A DNA stretch of 64,000 nucleotides from Zantedeschia hybrid cultivar. Taxonomy: Eukaryota > Streptophyta > Magnoliopsida > Alismatales > Araceae. The notes under the pieces are model-generated. The model worked only from the letters and a program-made list of their open reading frames with translations. It was not told the origin of the DNA and did not search any database. Both the position numbers and the translations under genes were made by a program. Below are positions 40,439 through 49,773 of the stretch, piece by piece. Location: assembly GCA_030544215.1 (NCBI GenBank), contig JARZZO010000003.1, positions 20,469,879 to 20,533,878 of the forward strand, given 5' to 3'. Every line of letters starts with the position of its first letter. The first letter of the stretch is position 1.

Positions 40439-43286
40439 TCAAGGCTGGCTCTCCCCTCCGCCCTCGTCCAACTGGCTCTGGGCCTCGTCAGGTGCATCCG
40501 GTGCTGGTCCTCGACTAGGAGGTGGAGGTGGTCCCATCGCGCTCGGCCCTGCATGGCCGGAAGATACAGCAGCACTGGCGGTGAAGGCGCTGGTCAGACC
40601 ACGCTCATGGGCACGTTGCCGAGCTCGCTGATACCGTTCCTCCACCATCTTGCGCTCATGCTCCGCAACTGACAAGCGACCCTGCATAGCCTCCAGTCGA
40701 AGGCGGTCGCGGTCTCTCTCCTCAGTCACAACCTCCAGGCGAATCTGGAGGCGTGCAAGATCTCCAGTCGAGAGAAGGGCCACCTGCTCCTCCAGAGCCC
40801 GGATCCGCTCTGCATCAGCCTCGGCACGAGCCGCTGCAGCACGGGCATGCTCTATCTCCGCTTCAGCCCTCTGAAGGGCTTCCTGAAGCTCAGCAACCTG
40901 AAAGGAAGATTTTGTTAGTCTAAGGCAATCAAAATAATCAAGTAATCAATTTCAGAAGTTGAAAAACTTACCCGAGCAGCACGGTCCTCCTCCGCTAGAG
41001 AAGCCCGGTGAATGGCGGAGGTGAGCTGACTCTGGAGGTCAGCAAGGGCAGCATCGTGCGCCGCGGCAGCAGATGATGAAGACGAAGCTCCGTGGGTAGG
41101 GGGAGCCGCCTGGGTGTAGACGGCTCGCTGCACCGAAAGACAACTGTCAGTGGTTAATCGCCAAAACAATCAATTAATTAAAACAAGCATTCGTAAGCAT
41201 TCATACATACCAGGTCATATAACTCCTTCTGAACTTGTTCTAGCTGGGCCTCCGCATCATGTAGGCGGGCCCGGAGGTCGACGATGACCGCATCGCGCGC
41301 GTCCTGCATGTCATACATACATTCATTCACAAATATAAATCAAGATAATAATAAAATTAAAGACGCATGAATGCATACTTACATCGAGTGGTCGAAGGAG
41401 CCGAAGCTGATCGGCGTAGTGGGCCCGATACTGCTAGAGGTAGCCCTCGCTACTCACCGCACGGGACTCTACCCGTACGCCCCGACGGTGCCAATCCTCA
41501 TACTGCTCCGGGAATTTGGCACGCCAGTCGGTGAGGGCTTGCTTCCCCCTCATGCTCCTGCCCACACCCTCCGGGACCTCCTCATCAATCCACTCCTGGT
41601 GGAGACCCAGGGTCCTCATCACTAGCCGGAGGCGAAGGGGCTCGATCTCATTGAGGCAATGTACCCACATCTGCCTCCCAAACCGCCTCCTGCCAGCCGT
41701 CACCCACGGCTGACCCTCCTCATTCATGCCCAGGTATGGGCGCCAAATCACCTGCATATAGGTTAGAAGCATTCATAAATAACTTGCATTTAATGAACAA
41801 AAAGATTGCATTTAATAAAATTAAACAAGTTTAAAGTTTACCAAAAGTTCTGGATAATCCAGAAATTGACGGCGGAGGGCCGTCAGCTGATGATGCTGTG
41901 GAGCCATGTCCACAATCGGCTGCCAACGGCAGGCAAAAGGGACGGCGTTTGGTCGGACGATCCGCGCTCTGCCGAGCGGGAAGTAGTAGTAGCTCCACAC
42001 CTGCATTCATGAACATATAGGTTAGAAAAAGCATCATATCATATTGCACTGCATATAACAAATAATTAAACAATTTAATACCTGAAGAAATGGCAAGAAG
42101 CCACTGATGGTAGTCTCACGGTCCGGCGTGACCGCGGATAGATCGGCAAAGAGGTGAGCCAGAAGGGCTGCACCCCAGGCATACTCTCCTAGGCTATCTA
42201 GGTCATCTAGCAAATAAAGAAACCTACAATGGATATGGTCGCCCTTCGTACCGAAGAGCAACCGACCGAAGAAGAAAACTAAGAAGACCCTGAGCTGTCT
42301 ATCTACCTCCTCTACCTGACTGGGGTCACTACAGTAAACTGAGGAAGATGACTCGGCTAGTCTAATCCTAAACTCCTCCCGGGTCTCGTCAGACCGACGC
42401 CGGGGCTCATCTAATCCTAGTGCAGCCTCTACCTCTACCCTAGGGACCATCCTAGATTCTCTACCTATGCTGGACACCTCTATCCCTAACAATGCCTCAG
42501 CCAATCCCTGATAGTTGGGGTAAGTCACCCCACTAACAGGTCGACCCTCTACCCGGAGGCCAGTAATCCTGGCCACATCCTCTAGGGTGGGGATCATATG
42601 CCCCCACGGCATTAGGAAAGCACGGCTTTCTGCATGCCACCTCTCCCTCAAAACCTACAAGAGGACTAGATCAAGCCAGAATGGCGCGATGTCCAGTACT
42701 TCACCGAATCCCATCTGACGCAGGCGCGCCTTTTGGAAATCTGAGAGCCCTCTATAAGCCCCTATAACAAGATCCCAACTAATCCTAGCCCTCATCACTC
42801 CCTGCAAATAAAAACATAAAAAAAGGGGTCAGTAATTAATAAAAACAGGAAAAATCAGTTCTGTTTTGAAAGGCGTCATACCACATGGACGTCTTTTAAA
42901 ACACGTCAACACGTCTTGACGCGATTCAAAATTTTTATTCCTATTTAAAAATCCGAAATTTATCTTGAAAGACGTCGACTCATGGTGACGCCTTTTGAAT
43001 GGCGTCACCTGGTCTGGACGCCTTTCAAGTCCAGATTTCGGGTTCTTTGAAGAACCCCGTTCTCTCTCTTTTCTCCATCCAATCATGCCCACAGGGAGCT
43101 TACCGTGTGGAGGTCGCCCTCCTCTTCTTCTTCCGCCGCCATAGGTGCCGGTGGAGGGAGTTCTTCCTCCAAGAAAGCCGCCGCCTCGGCTAGCAACGCC
43201 GGAATCTCCTCGGGAGCTTCTTCCTCTTGCCTTCGCCGCCTCTTAGCTATGATTTTCATCTTCTTGGAGCCCTCACCGCGCTCCAT
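40439..43286 (-). pseudogene. Antisense seven-exon plant-mobile-domain/coiled-coil gene, two TAG stops
   Basis: Minus-strand exons, each bounded by GT/AG and all in phase 0: 43286-43104, 42801-42082, 42000-41842, 41751-41383, 41303-41211, 41127-40972 and 40897-40439. Together 2139 nt, 712 codons plus stop. Exon 1: basic, likely nuclear-localising KKMKIIAKRRRRQ. Exons 2-4: plant mobile domain (aminotransferase-like) with RWHAESRAFLMPWGHMIPTL, LEDVARITGLRVEGRPVSG and VWSYYYFPLGRARIV. Exons 5-7: Ala/Glu-rich coiled coil (AQLEQVQKELYDL; LQEALQRAEAEIEHARAAAA). Stops TAG at 42655-42657 and 41434-41436 sit where Gln is likely. Donors include GAT|GTAAGT and CGG|GTAAGT. The domain is known in host genes and MULE/retroelement cargo; molecular function unknown. 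Confidence 0.85.
42867..43027 (+). repeat. Four inverted-repeat units in intron 1 of the antisense gene
   Basis: Units at 42867-42898, 42897-42928, 42966-42997 and 42996-43027, in two back-to-back pairs sharing bases. Spacers ATACCACATG, AACACGTCTT, GACTCATGGT and ACCTGGTCTG are all 10 nt. Arms include variants GACGTC and CACGTC. Confidence 0.88.
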
Positions 43287-44002
43287 GGCTTGAGAAGGGA
43301 GGGTTTTGAGGAAGAGATCGCCGGAGATCGTCGCCGGAGAGCGGTGAAGAGAGAAGAAATTTTGGGAAAAGTGGGGAAGAAAGGGGCCTTCGCGGGTCTG
43401 TTAACGAAAGGCTGAAAGGCGTCGACTCAGGATGACGTGTTTTAGAGTGCAAAAGTTGAGGCGGCAGGGACAGAGGTTGTAATTTGAATGAAAGACGTCC
43501 ACGTATATGGACGCGTTTCAATATTTTTGTCAGAGCCGTACAGAGGAAAATGATGAAAGGTGTCTGAGAGTCGTGACGCGTTTCAGAGAATTAATCATGG
43601 AATTAATGACAGAATCCTGGGAAAAGTAGGAGAGAGAGTTTAAAGGCGTCCGTTTAGGCAGACGCGTTTTAACGTTTAAATCGGGTTTTTGAGGATTAAA
43701 TTGAATTTCGGGAAAAGAATTATGATTGAAAGGCGTCAGTTTAGGCAGACGCGTTTTAACGTTTAAATCAGATTAAATTGAATTTCTGGAAAAGAATTAT
43801 TTTTGAAAGGCGTCTTTCTGACTGGACGCGTTTTACATTTAACAAAACCCGAACTCTTGAATTTTCAGGAAAAATCAAGTTTTTTCTAAAGGAAAAATCA
43901 TGTGCACATCACAGAAAGTTGAGGAAAGGTTTTGAGGCATGAAAATTGTTCTTTATTCAATAAAATTCTTTCTTACATCATGAACAAAGAGAAAGGGGAC
44001 AT
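43287..44002 (-). promoter_or_regulatory. 5' flank of the antisense PMD gene with six inverted-repeat units
   Basis: Non-coding block between the two antisense genes. Six units at 43413-43444, 43489-43520, 43554-43585, 43640-43671, 43727-43758 and 43804-43835, roughly every 65-87 bp, spacers all 10 nt. The first unit is about 130 bp upstream of the antisense ATG. I see no clear TATA box. The same stretch must hold the 3' end of the second antisense gene (stop at 44003). Confidence 0.7.
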
Positions 44003-45394
44003 TCAAGGAAGAATTTCATGAAGACCTTTAAGGTAGGGAAATTTCAATCCTCTATCTCTATCTTTAAAGGATTTTACACGGTAACTGAAGCCAAGGTTCC
44101 ATAGAGTGGTAATGATTTGTACGGCTTCATAATCTTCATCGGATTCCAAGTCGCGCTTCTTGATCGGAAGTGTGGGAGAGAACTCGGGGAATTCACGACG
44201 GCCCAGGCTAAGTTGAGTAAGGCACCGATGTGGATTGTATAGCACGAACTCGGTGGCTCCAATCAATTTAAGATCTGCTCCTGCTGCACGGCGCACCCAC
44301 ACAGGTTTTCCAACTAGAGCAAGTGGAGACGAGTCGAATATGTCGGACGTCATGAGCTTTAAATACTCTCTCCAATCGGCTCGGGTCTTGAGTTTTGGAA
44401 CCTTGTTAACCATGTGCTCATTGAACTTTACAATATTATCTATGCAATGAATTGGGCTATTCAAGTAGATCTGAGATGGATTCAAAGGCCTTTTCTTGTT
44501 GTGCTCAAACTTGAAGTGAAGTTCAACCCATAAGGCGAAGAGTAGCATACATCCATAAGGAGGACGGCCCACAGACGCTGCAGAAAGCCCACTATAAAGA
44601 TATGCTAAGAGTGCAGTGCTAATGGATTTACCTTCGAAGATTGCGCATATGGCACTAACTTGGTCATCTTCTAAGATGTTATCCTGCGCAGAGAAGAACA
44701 AGGCACCGGCTAGGCATGTAACTAAGGCTTTTGTTACATCCTCCGCTTCATCCTCCCTTAGATCATCAATTTCGTACAGCGTCCACTCGGCTAGCTTGGT
44801 GAGATTGATCCCCTTTTTAGTAAGACATCCTTTAGCTTCTGAAGGATCTTTCATAATAAATGTCAACAATTGTTGACCGGTGATTCTCTCTTTCATCAAA
44901 GCTATCTTCTCTTTGTTCTCTTTAGTCTTTGGGAGACCTAAAAGAAGCTCCGCCTCCTCCAAAAGGATCGTGCACTCGAAGTCTTGGAAGAAGAACGTAT
45001 GAGTTTGGGGATGCCACCACTCGATCAAGGCACCCATAGCCGCCCAATCTACGTTCGCGCTCTTGTAATGCTTGGCAAGTACTACAAGACCTTGAAGATT
45101 CCACTTGGATATGAACACTTGCATGGAAAGCTTGATGCTTTTTGCAAGTTTACGAATCCAAGGTAAGGAGGTAAATTTTCTTGGGCCAGGAAACATGGGA
45201 AAGTTCTGAAAACCAAAAGAAAAGACGAAGAACATGATGAGGAACGTGAAGAACATGATGAAGAACATGAAGAGAATTGAAAGAAAGAAGTTGATTGAAC
45301 TTACTTGGAGATTAGGATTCCTTCCATTGAGGTGATTCTCCACATCAGAAAAACTCTCCAAAGACATCTTCATCTTCTTGCTTGAAGAATTCAT
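44003..45394 (-). CDS. Antisense two-exon gene, PMD/DUF7745-like (430 aa)
   Basis: Exon 1 45394-45305 (MNSSSKKMKMSLESFSDVEN..NLQ), phase-0 intron 45304-45206 (GTAAGTTC .. GGTTTTCAG, 99 bp), exon 2 45205-44003. The intron is open in frame and, if read through, mimics a Phe-rich membrane helix (FFLSILFMFFIMFFTFLIMF); consensus splice sites argue it is removed. The protein has ALIEWWHPQTHTFFFQDFEC, LLEEAELLLGLP, AGALFFSA and LFALWVELHFKFEH, the pattern of the plant-mobile-domain/DUF7745 type (a WHP-THTF motif followed by E-LLGLP). The frame is intact, unlike its antisense neighbour. A TATA box lies about 127 bp upstream. No catalytic site is apparent; function unknown. Confidence 0.8.
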   Translation of the reverse strand: MNSSSKKMKMSLESFSDVENHLNGRNPNLQVSSINFFLSILFMFFIMFFTFLIMFFVFSFGFQNFPMFPGPRKFTSLPWIRKLAKSIKLSMQVFISKWNLQGLVVLAKHYKSANVDWAAMGALIEWWHPQTHTFFFQDFECTILLEEAELLLGLPKTKENKEKIALMKERITGQQLLTFIMKDPSEAKGCLTKKGINLTKLAEWTLYEIDDLREDEAEDVTKALVTCLAGALFFSAQDNILEDDQVSAICAIFEGKSISTALLAYLYSGLSAASVGRPPYGCMLLFALWVELHFKFEHNKKRPLNPSQIYLNSPIHCIDNIVKFNEHMVNKVPKLKTRADWREYLKLMTSDIFDSSPLALVGKPVWVRRAAGADLKLIGATEFVLYNPHRCLTQLSLGRREFPEFSPTLPIKKRDLESDEDYEAVQIITTLWNLGFSYRVKSFKDRDRGLKFPYLKGLHEILP

Positions 45395-45520
45395 CCTCCC
45401 TTTTTCGGAGTTCCTCCTTCTTGAAGCTTGGAAACCTTGGAACTTTGAAGAAACCTTGAAGAAAACTCAACTTTTGATCTTTGGATTGTAGTGGGATTGC
45501 TTGGGAACGACCTAAGGGTG

Positions 45521-45530
45521 TTTATATAGA
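45521..45530 (-). promoter_or_regulatory. TATA box of the two-exon antisense gene
   Basis: TCTATATAAA on the minus strand, about 127 bp before the ATG at 45394. Two inverted-repeat units follow further upstream, at 45633-45700. The gene seems to have its own promoter, independent of the LTR. Confidence 0.65.
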
Positions 45531-45632
45531 CAACATTGCGATCCTAGGAAGACTTTTCCGGATTGGAAAAGGGATGTGTATTGATAGAGTTGGAATTCGA
45601 GTAGAGAACAAGCAGAAACCTGTTTCTGTGAG

Positions 45633-45700
45633 TGAAAGGCGTCGAGTATAAGCGACGCTTTTTAACGTTAAAAGGCGTCTGTGCGACACGACGCGTTTCA
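45633..45700 (+). repeat. Two inverted-repeat units upstream of the antisense TATA box
   Basis: TGAAAGGCGTC-N10-GACGCTTTTTA at 45633-45664 and TTAAAAGGCGTC-N10-GACGCGTTTCA ending at 45700. They sit about 100-170 bp upstream of the TATA box on the gene's own strand, as in the LTR U3. Confidence 0.88.
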
Positions 45701-46736
45701 ACTTTTTATATGGTTTATTCGAAATTTTGTGGTTTTGATTGGATATTTATTTGGAACTAATAATTTTGATTGCAGAAAATTCAAGAAAACTTGAGTAAAG
45801 CTGGAAAATGTCAAGAAGATCTCACTGTGGGAGTCAAGAAGTCTCAACCGTGGCTAAAAAAACGGTTATTTCTACCCTTGTACTCTTTCATGTAATTATT
45901 TTGCATTCGCATTACTATATATGATAAGTATTTATTAGAGTATATCAAGGACCTTGTGGTTTTGATGAAACTGGAATTTGAGTTCCCCTTCAACAAAAAC
46001 AGTGATAATTCCAGAGGATTCTTAATCGCACGGATAGGCCGTTTGATTGTTAATTAGTGGGGACGATGGTTCCACTTTTGTGAAACGGTGCGTGGATAAA
46101 CGAGCTTCGGCTTAGCACTGAATTACAAGAATTGGTATCTTGACTCATTAATGACAATTTAACAATATTATCCTTGATTAATTTATATTTTATTTGACTT
46201 TATATTTTTCTTTTAGCCCAGCATGCATCATGTAGGACTTTGAAATCATTGTGATAAGAATTAATTATTGATTAAGTTTCAGACCATTAATCAAATAACT
46301 CAAAACATGATATGAAATATTCCATTCCGAATTGAGTATCTTGATTATCTTTGAGGTTCGCTTGAAGATATCCTTGGAATTCTATCCTTGATTGGACTCT
46401 TTATCCAATATTTCTTGTTTTTTTTTTAAGATCCATCATGGCTGCAGCACGTCCACATTGGCTGGCAAAAGCTCCCCATAATGAAACCTGCAGTGTCTAT
46501 GACCTGAGGTACTTCCCACTCCGAGGAGGTTGATCGACCTTATTTTATTTCCTTGTCTACCTCATCCAGACATGATTAATTCCATTGATCTCATTGAACT
46601 ATCTTCACTGATGATTTTGAGAAAAATTCCAATCATGTGATGTTAAGAGCGTGTCTCATCACACCTTGGCATCACCTTTTCAGTACATTCCATTCCATTT
46701 CACTCCCTTGCAAAGACGATGCCAAGGTGAGGCAGC
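45701..46736 (+). other. 3' end of the internal region before the 3' LTR
   Basis: Mostly AT-rich and non-coding. A 31-codon plus-strand frame at 46438-46533 (MAAARPHWLAKAPHNE..) is too short to judge. The purine-rich AAGGTGAGGCAG directly before the LTR at 46737 is the candidate polypurine tract. Confidence 0.55.
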
Positions 46737-48061
46737 TGTAGACACGCTAATTTTGACGTCATTTCGAGTAAATTTCATATCATATAATAATGCCTCAGAA
46801 TGGTCTGATATTTAATCATTGATTAATTTTTATTAATATTTTTTGAGTATCGGGTTTAACAGACATGTTTAAATTAATCAATTGAATTGATTTTAGCTCA
46901 AATTTCAGTTAAAATATGCAGACTTCTAAAAGAAGTCTACTCATATGGACGCCATTTAGAGTTTATTCTTATTTTAGCGTTTAAATTTGAATTTTAATTA
47001 ATTGATTTATTAACTAAAAGGCGTCTGTAAGGGTCGACGCGTTTTAGGTTTCCTAAGCTATTTTAACTTCTCTTCCGGATGTTTATCCTTATATTAATTA
47101 GTGTAAAAGACGTCTACACACGTGGACGCGTTTTAGCTAATAAAGATAAAGATAAGTTTTCTCGGATATTTATCCTTATCTTAATTAATCTGAAAGGCGT
47201 CAGCCATGGTGGACGCGTTTTAGATAATTACAGATAAAGATGAATTAATCAGTATTTATATGTCGGTTAAGGTAGATAAATCCTAGATTTTTCTATGTTA
47301 ATCGCGAACGCAGAAAATGCCTATAAATACCTTGCATATCAAAGAGTTAAAAAAAAGAGAGAGAATTGAATTGAGTTGAGCCATAGCGTTATAGCGATTT
47401 GAAGATCGAAGCAACAACGTCGGAACGCCGGAGCGCTGCAATTTCCAGAAGCCGGCGTCCCTTTCAAGATCTTCATCTTTTCAAGGCTCCAACTGGGCAT
47501 AAGTGTTTCATTTTTGCATTCCATTTTACATCTTTATTAGTTTCATTCTCATAATCACTTCATGCAACACACACCACAGCATCAATCTTCCAAAACCTAT
47601 TTGTTTTAAAGGAGTTTCAAAGCCATTAAACAAGTGAGTTGCTGTTTAAGTATGTTTAACATCATGATTAGTTTTGATATCACTTCTACTTAAATTCTCA
47701 TCAGTGTTTCTTCATTTCGTTTTTCTTTCTCTGCCTCTGCTGCACTCAACAACAACAAGAGATCAAAAGGGGAAATCAAGCACAAAGCCAGAAGGACTTC
47801 TGGACGATCCTCAACCTCAAACTCAACAGCAAGAACAAAAGAACAAAGAAAGGGCTCTCTTTCTTCAGCCGGCTGAAGGAGGGGAACCAAGGACTCATTC
47901 TTCCGCGTTCAAACAGGTAGGCGATCAAAACTCTCTTTTAAAACTTTTTAGTTAAAAGTTTCTGGCGATCACTGCACTTTAGTTGCTATTTTTAATAGGT
48001 TAGTTTACACTAAACAACATAGTTTTTCATATTAATCACACGAGCATTTTCAGCACCTACA
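46737..48061 (+). repeat. 3' LTR of the TAT-like element
   Basis: TGTAGACACGC to CAGCACCTACA, followed by ATATC. It carries the same four inverted-repeat units (about 46926-47222) and TATA box (47322-47329) as the 5' LTR. Visible substitutions against the 5' LTR include several C/T changes. Confidence 0.93.
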
Positions 48062-48066
48062 ATATC

Positions 48067-49282
48067 AAGTAAATATAAACCATTTAATAAATATCTAGAA
48101 GTAAACAATTTGTCTCTAGATAAATAGAACAACCATTATTCTGTAGTTTTATTGAATATCCTTCTCTATCTAAATAAGAAATGGAAATGATATTCCTAAT
48201 AATAGTTGGAACATAATAACAATGTTTAAGTTCCAATATGTCTCATGATGGCATCTTGAGTCTTGAAGTCCCTACAGCTATTGCAGCAACCTTTGCTCCA
48301 TTTCTAAGTCTCAGATCTACGTCTCCACGATTCAATCTTATTTTACTTGTTAGCACCTGCAAGTTATTGCAGATATGATAAACACATCCAGTATCTAATA
48401 CCCAAGATGTAGATTCTCTATAAGACAAGTTAAGATCAATCATGAGTATATCTGAAGCTTCACCATGATTTTCCTTTGCTTTTTCTGCTAAATAAATCTT
48501 GCAGTTTCTCTTCTAGTGTCCTTTATGGCAGTGAAAACACTGACCTTTATCATTAGCTTTTGCTTTGTCCTTTTGAACAGCTGGCTTGCTTTTCACTGGC
48601 TTCTTGGACTTTCCTTTCTTAAAGGTTTGTCCAACTTTCCTTTTCTTATTAGTCTTACCAACAAGCATAACATGTGGCTTATCCTTTTGGATAGTCCCTT
48701 CAGCTGTCTTCAACATATTGAGCAGCTCAGCCAGTGTAACCTCAATTTTATTTATATTGAAGTTAATGATAAATTGTAAAAAAGAATCTGGTAAGGACTG
48801 AAGGATTAAATCGATGCTTAAGTCATTGTTCATAACAAAGCCAAGCACCGCGAGCCTTTCTATCCACTCCATCATTTTAAGTACATGTGTTTGCACAGAT
48901 GTGCCATCAGTCATTCTAGTCCTGAACAGTTTTTTTGATATCTCATATCTCTCTATTCTGGTGATTGTTTACCAAACAACTCTTGTAGGTGATTCAGAAT
49001 GGCCTTTGCTTCCATATTATCATGTTGTCTTTGTAGTTCATTAGACATAGAACCCAGCATATAACATTGGACTTTAATAGAGTCCTCCTTCCAGTTTTCG
49101 TAAATCATCAGTTCATCTTCATTGGCATTTTCACTAGGCTGTTCTGGATCAGGTTGATCCAGGACATAAGCAACTTTCTCACACCTGAGGACAATCTTCA
49201 GGTTGCGGAGCCAATCAATATAATTCGGTCCCGTGAGTTTGTTAGCATCGAGTATGCTACAAAGAGCATTTGGTGATGACAT
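48067..49282 (-). pseudogene. copia A gag and protease, broken
   Basis: Minus strand from ATG 49282: MSSPNALCSILDANKLTGPN, then the gag core (IDWLRNLKIVLRCEKVAYVL, WKEDSIKVQCYMLGSMSNEL) to a stop at 48953. It resumes with HVLKMMEWIERLAVLGFV, ILQSLPDSFLQFIINFN and LAELLNMLKTAEG. The zinc knuckle CFHCHKGH*KRNC has TAG where Trp (TGG) belongs. Protease VLDTGCVYHICNN at about 48370-48400 keeps the DTG triad. The frame fades into the start of the pre-integrase domain, where the TAT-like element cuts it at 48066/28302. Inactive. Confidence 0.88.
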
Positions 49283-49459
49283 AGCGACCTACAAAGAAAT
49301 TTTATGATAATGAGCAGGTAGTTCAATTAAATCAGATGTAGGACTTTTAATCTTGATTTAGCTCCCACTATTTTCGGCGATCTGTACGACCCTATATTGT
49401 ACAAAACAGGAGATTTCAGTGATCTCCTAATTAGGATCAGAATCTTTTGGATATCATGC

Positions 49460-49773
49460 ATGTGATCTTGTGGTAGCACAAATAATCACATCACAATCCT
49501 CAGGCAGTCAATTCTTCACAATCACAACAATTGCAATATTCGATTAGGTTTAACCCATAAATCAGTTTGATCTTGTGGTAGCACAACAAATCAAATGATT
49601 TAGTTAAGTTAATCCATCATTACGAAGATAGCATGAATTCATGGTGTAATCCTTGTGGTAGCACAACAACACTACACCATTTGTCCACCTATCTAGAAGA
49701 ACATCATATGTCATAGATCGTGATTAATTACTAAATCAAATAGACCTTATGGTAGCACAACAAATCCATTTGA
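49460..49773 (-). repeat. Four hairpins with constant core and variable outer stems
   Basis: Plus-strand view: ATGTGAT..ATCACAT (49460-49491), ATCAGTTTGAT..ATCAAATGAT (49561-49600), ATGGTGTA..TACACCAT (49641-49680), TCAAAT..ATTTGA (49736-49773). Each pair encloses the same core CTTGTGGTAGCACAA(CAA), itself an inverted repeat TTGTG-GTAG-CACAA (TTATG in the fourth). Outer stems differ in sequence but remain complementary. Confidence 0.88.

Larger units (their letters stand above)
28307..48061 (+). mobile_element. 19.8-kb TAT-like Ty3/gypsy element with antisense genes, TSD ATATC
   Basis: LTRs of about 1325 bp begin TGTAGACACGC and end CAGCACCTACA. The target duplication ATATC is perfect (28302-28306, 48062-48066). 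The LTRs differ at only about a dozen positions by eye, so insertion is recent. Order: LTR, primer site, 1.1-kb leader, gag, zinc knuckle, protease, G-patch, RT, RNase H, second RNase H, integrase, then a 7.6-kb 3' region with two antisense spliced genes, LTR. Two RNase H domains are the mark of the TAT/Ogre lineage. A long 3' region with an antisense accessory gene is known from maize Grande, a TAT member. About 24 GGCGTC-N10-GACGC units are spread through it. Confidence 0.93.

Noticed and set aside
45206..45304. Transmembrane segment in the antisense protein
   Set aside because: It is exactly bounded by GTAAGT and TTTTCAG and sits between two plain exons; an intron explains it better.
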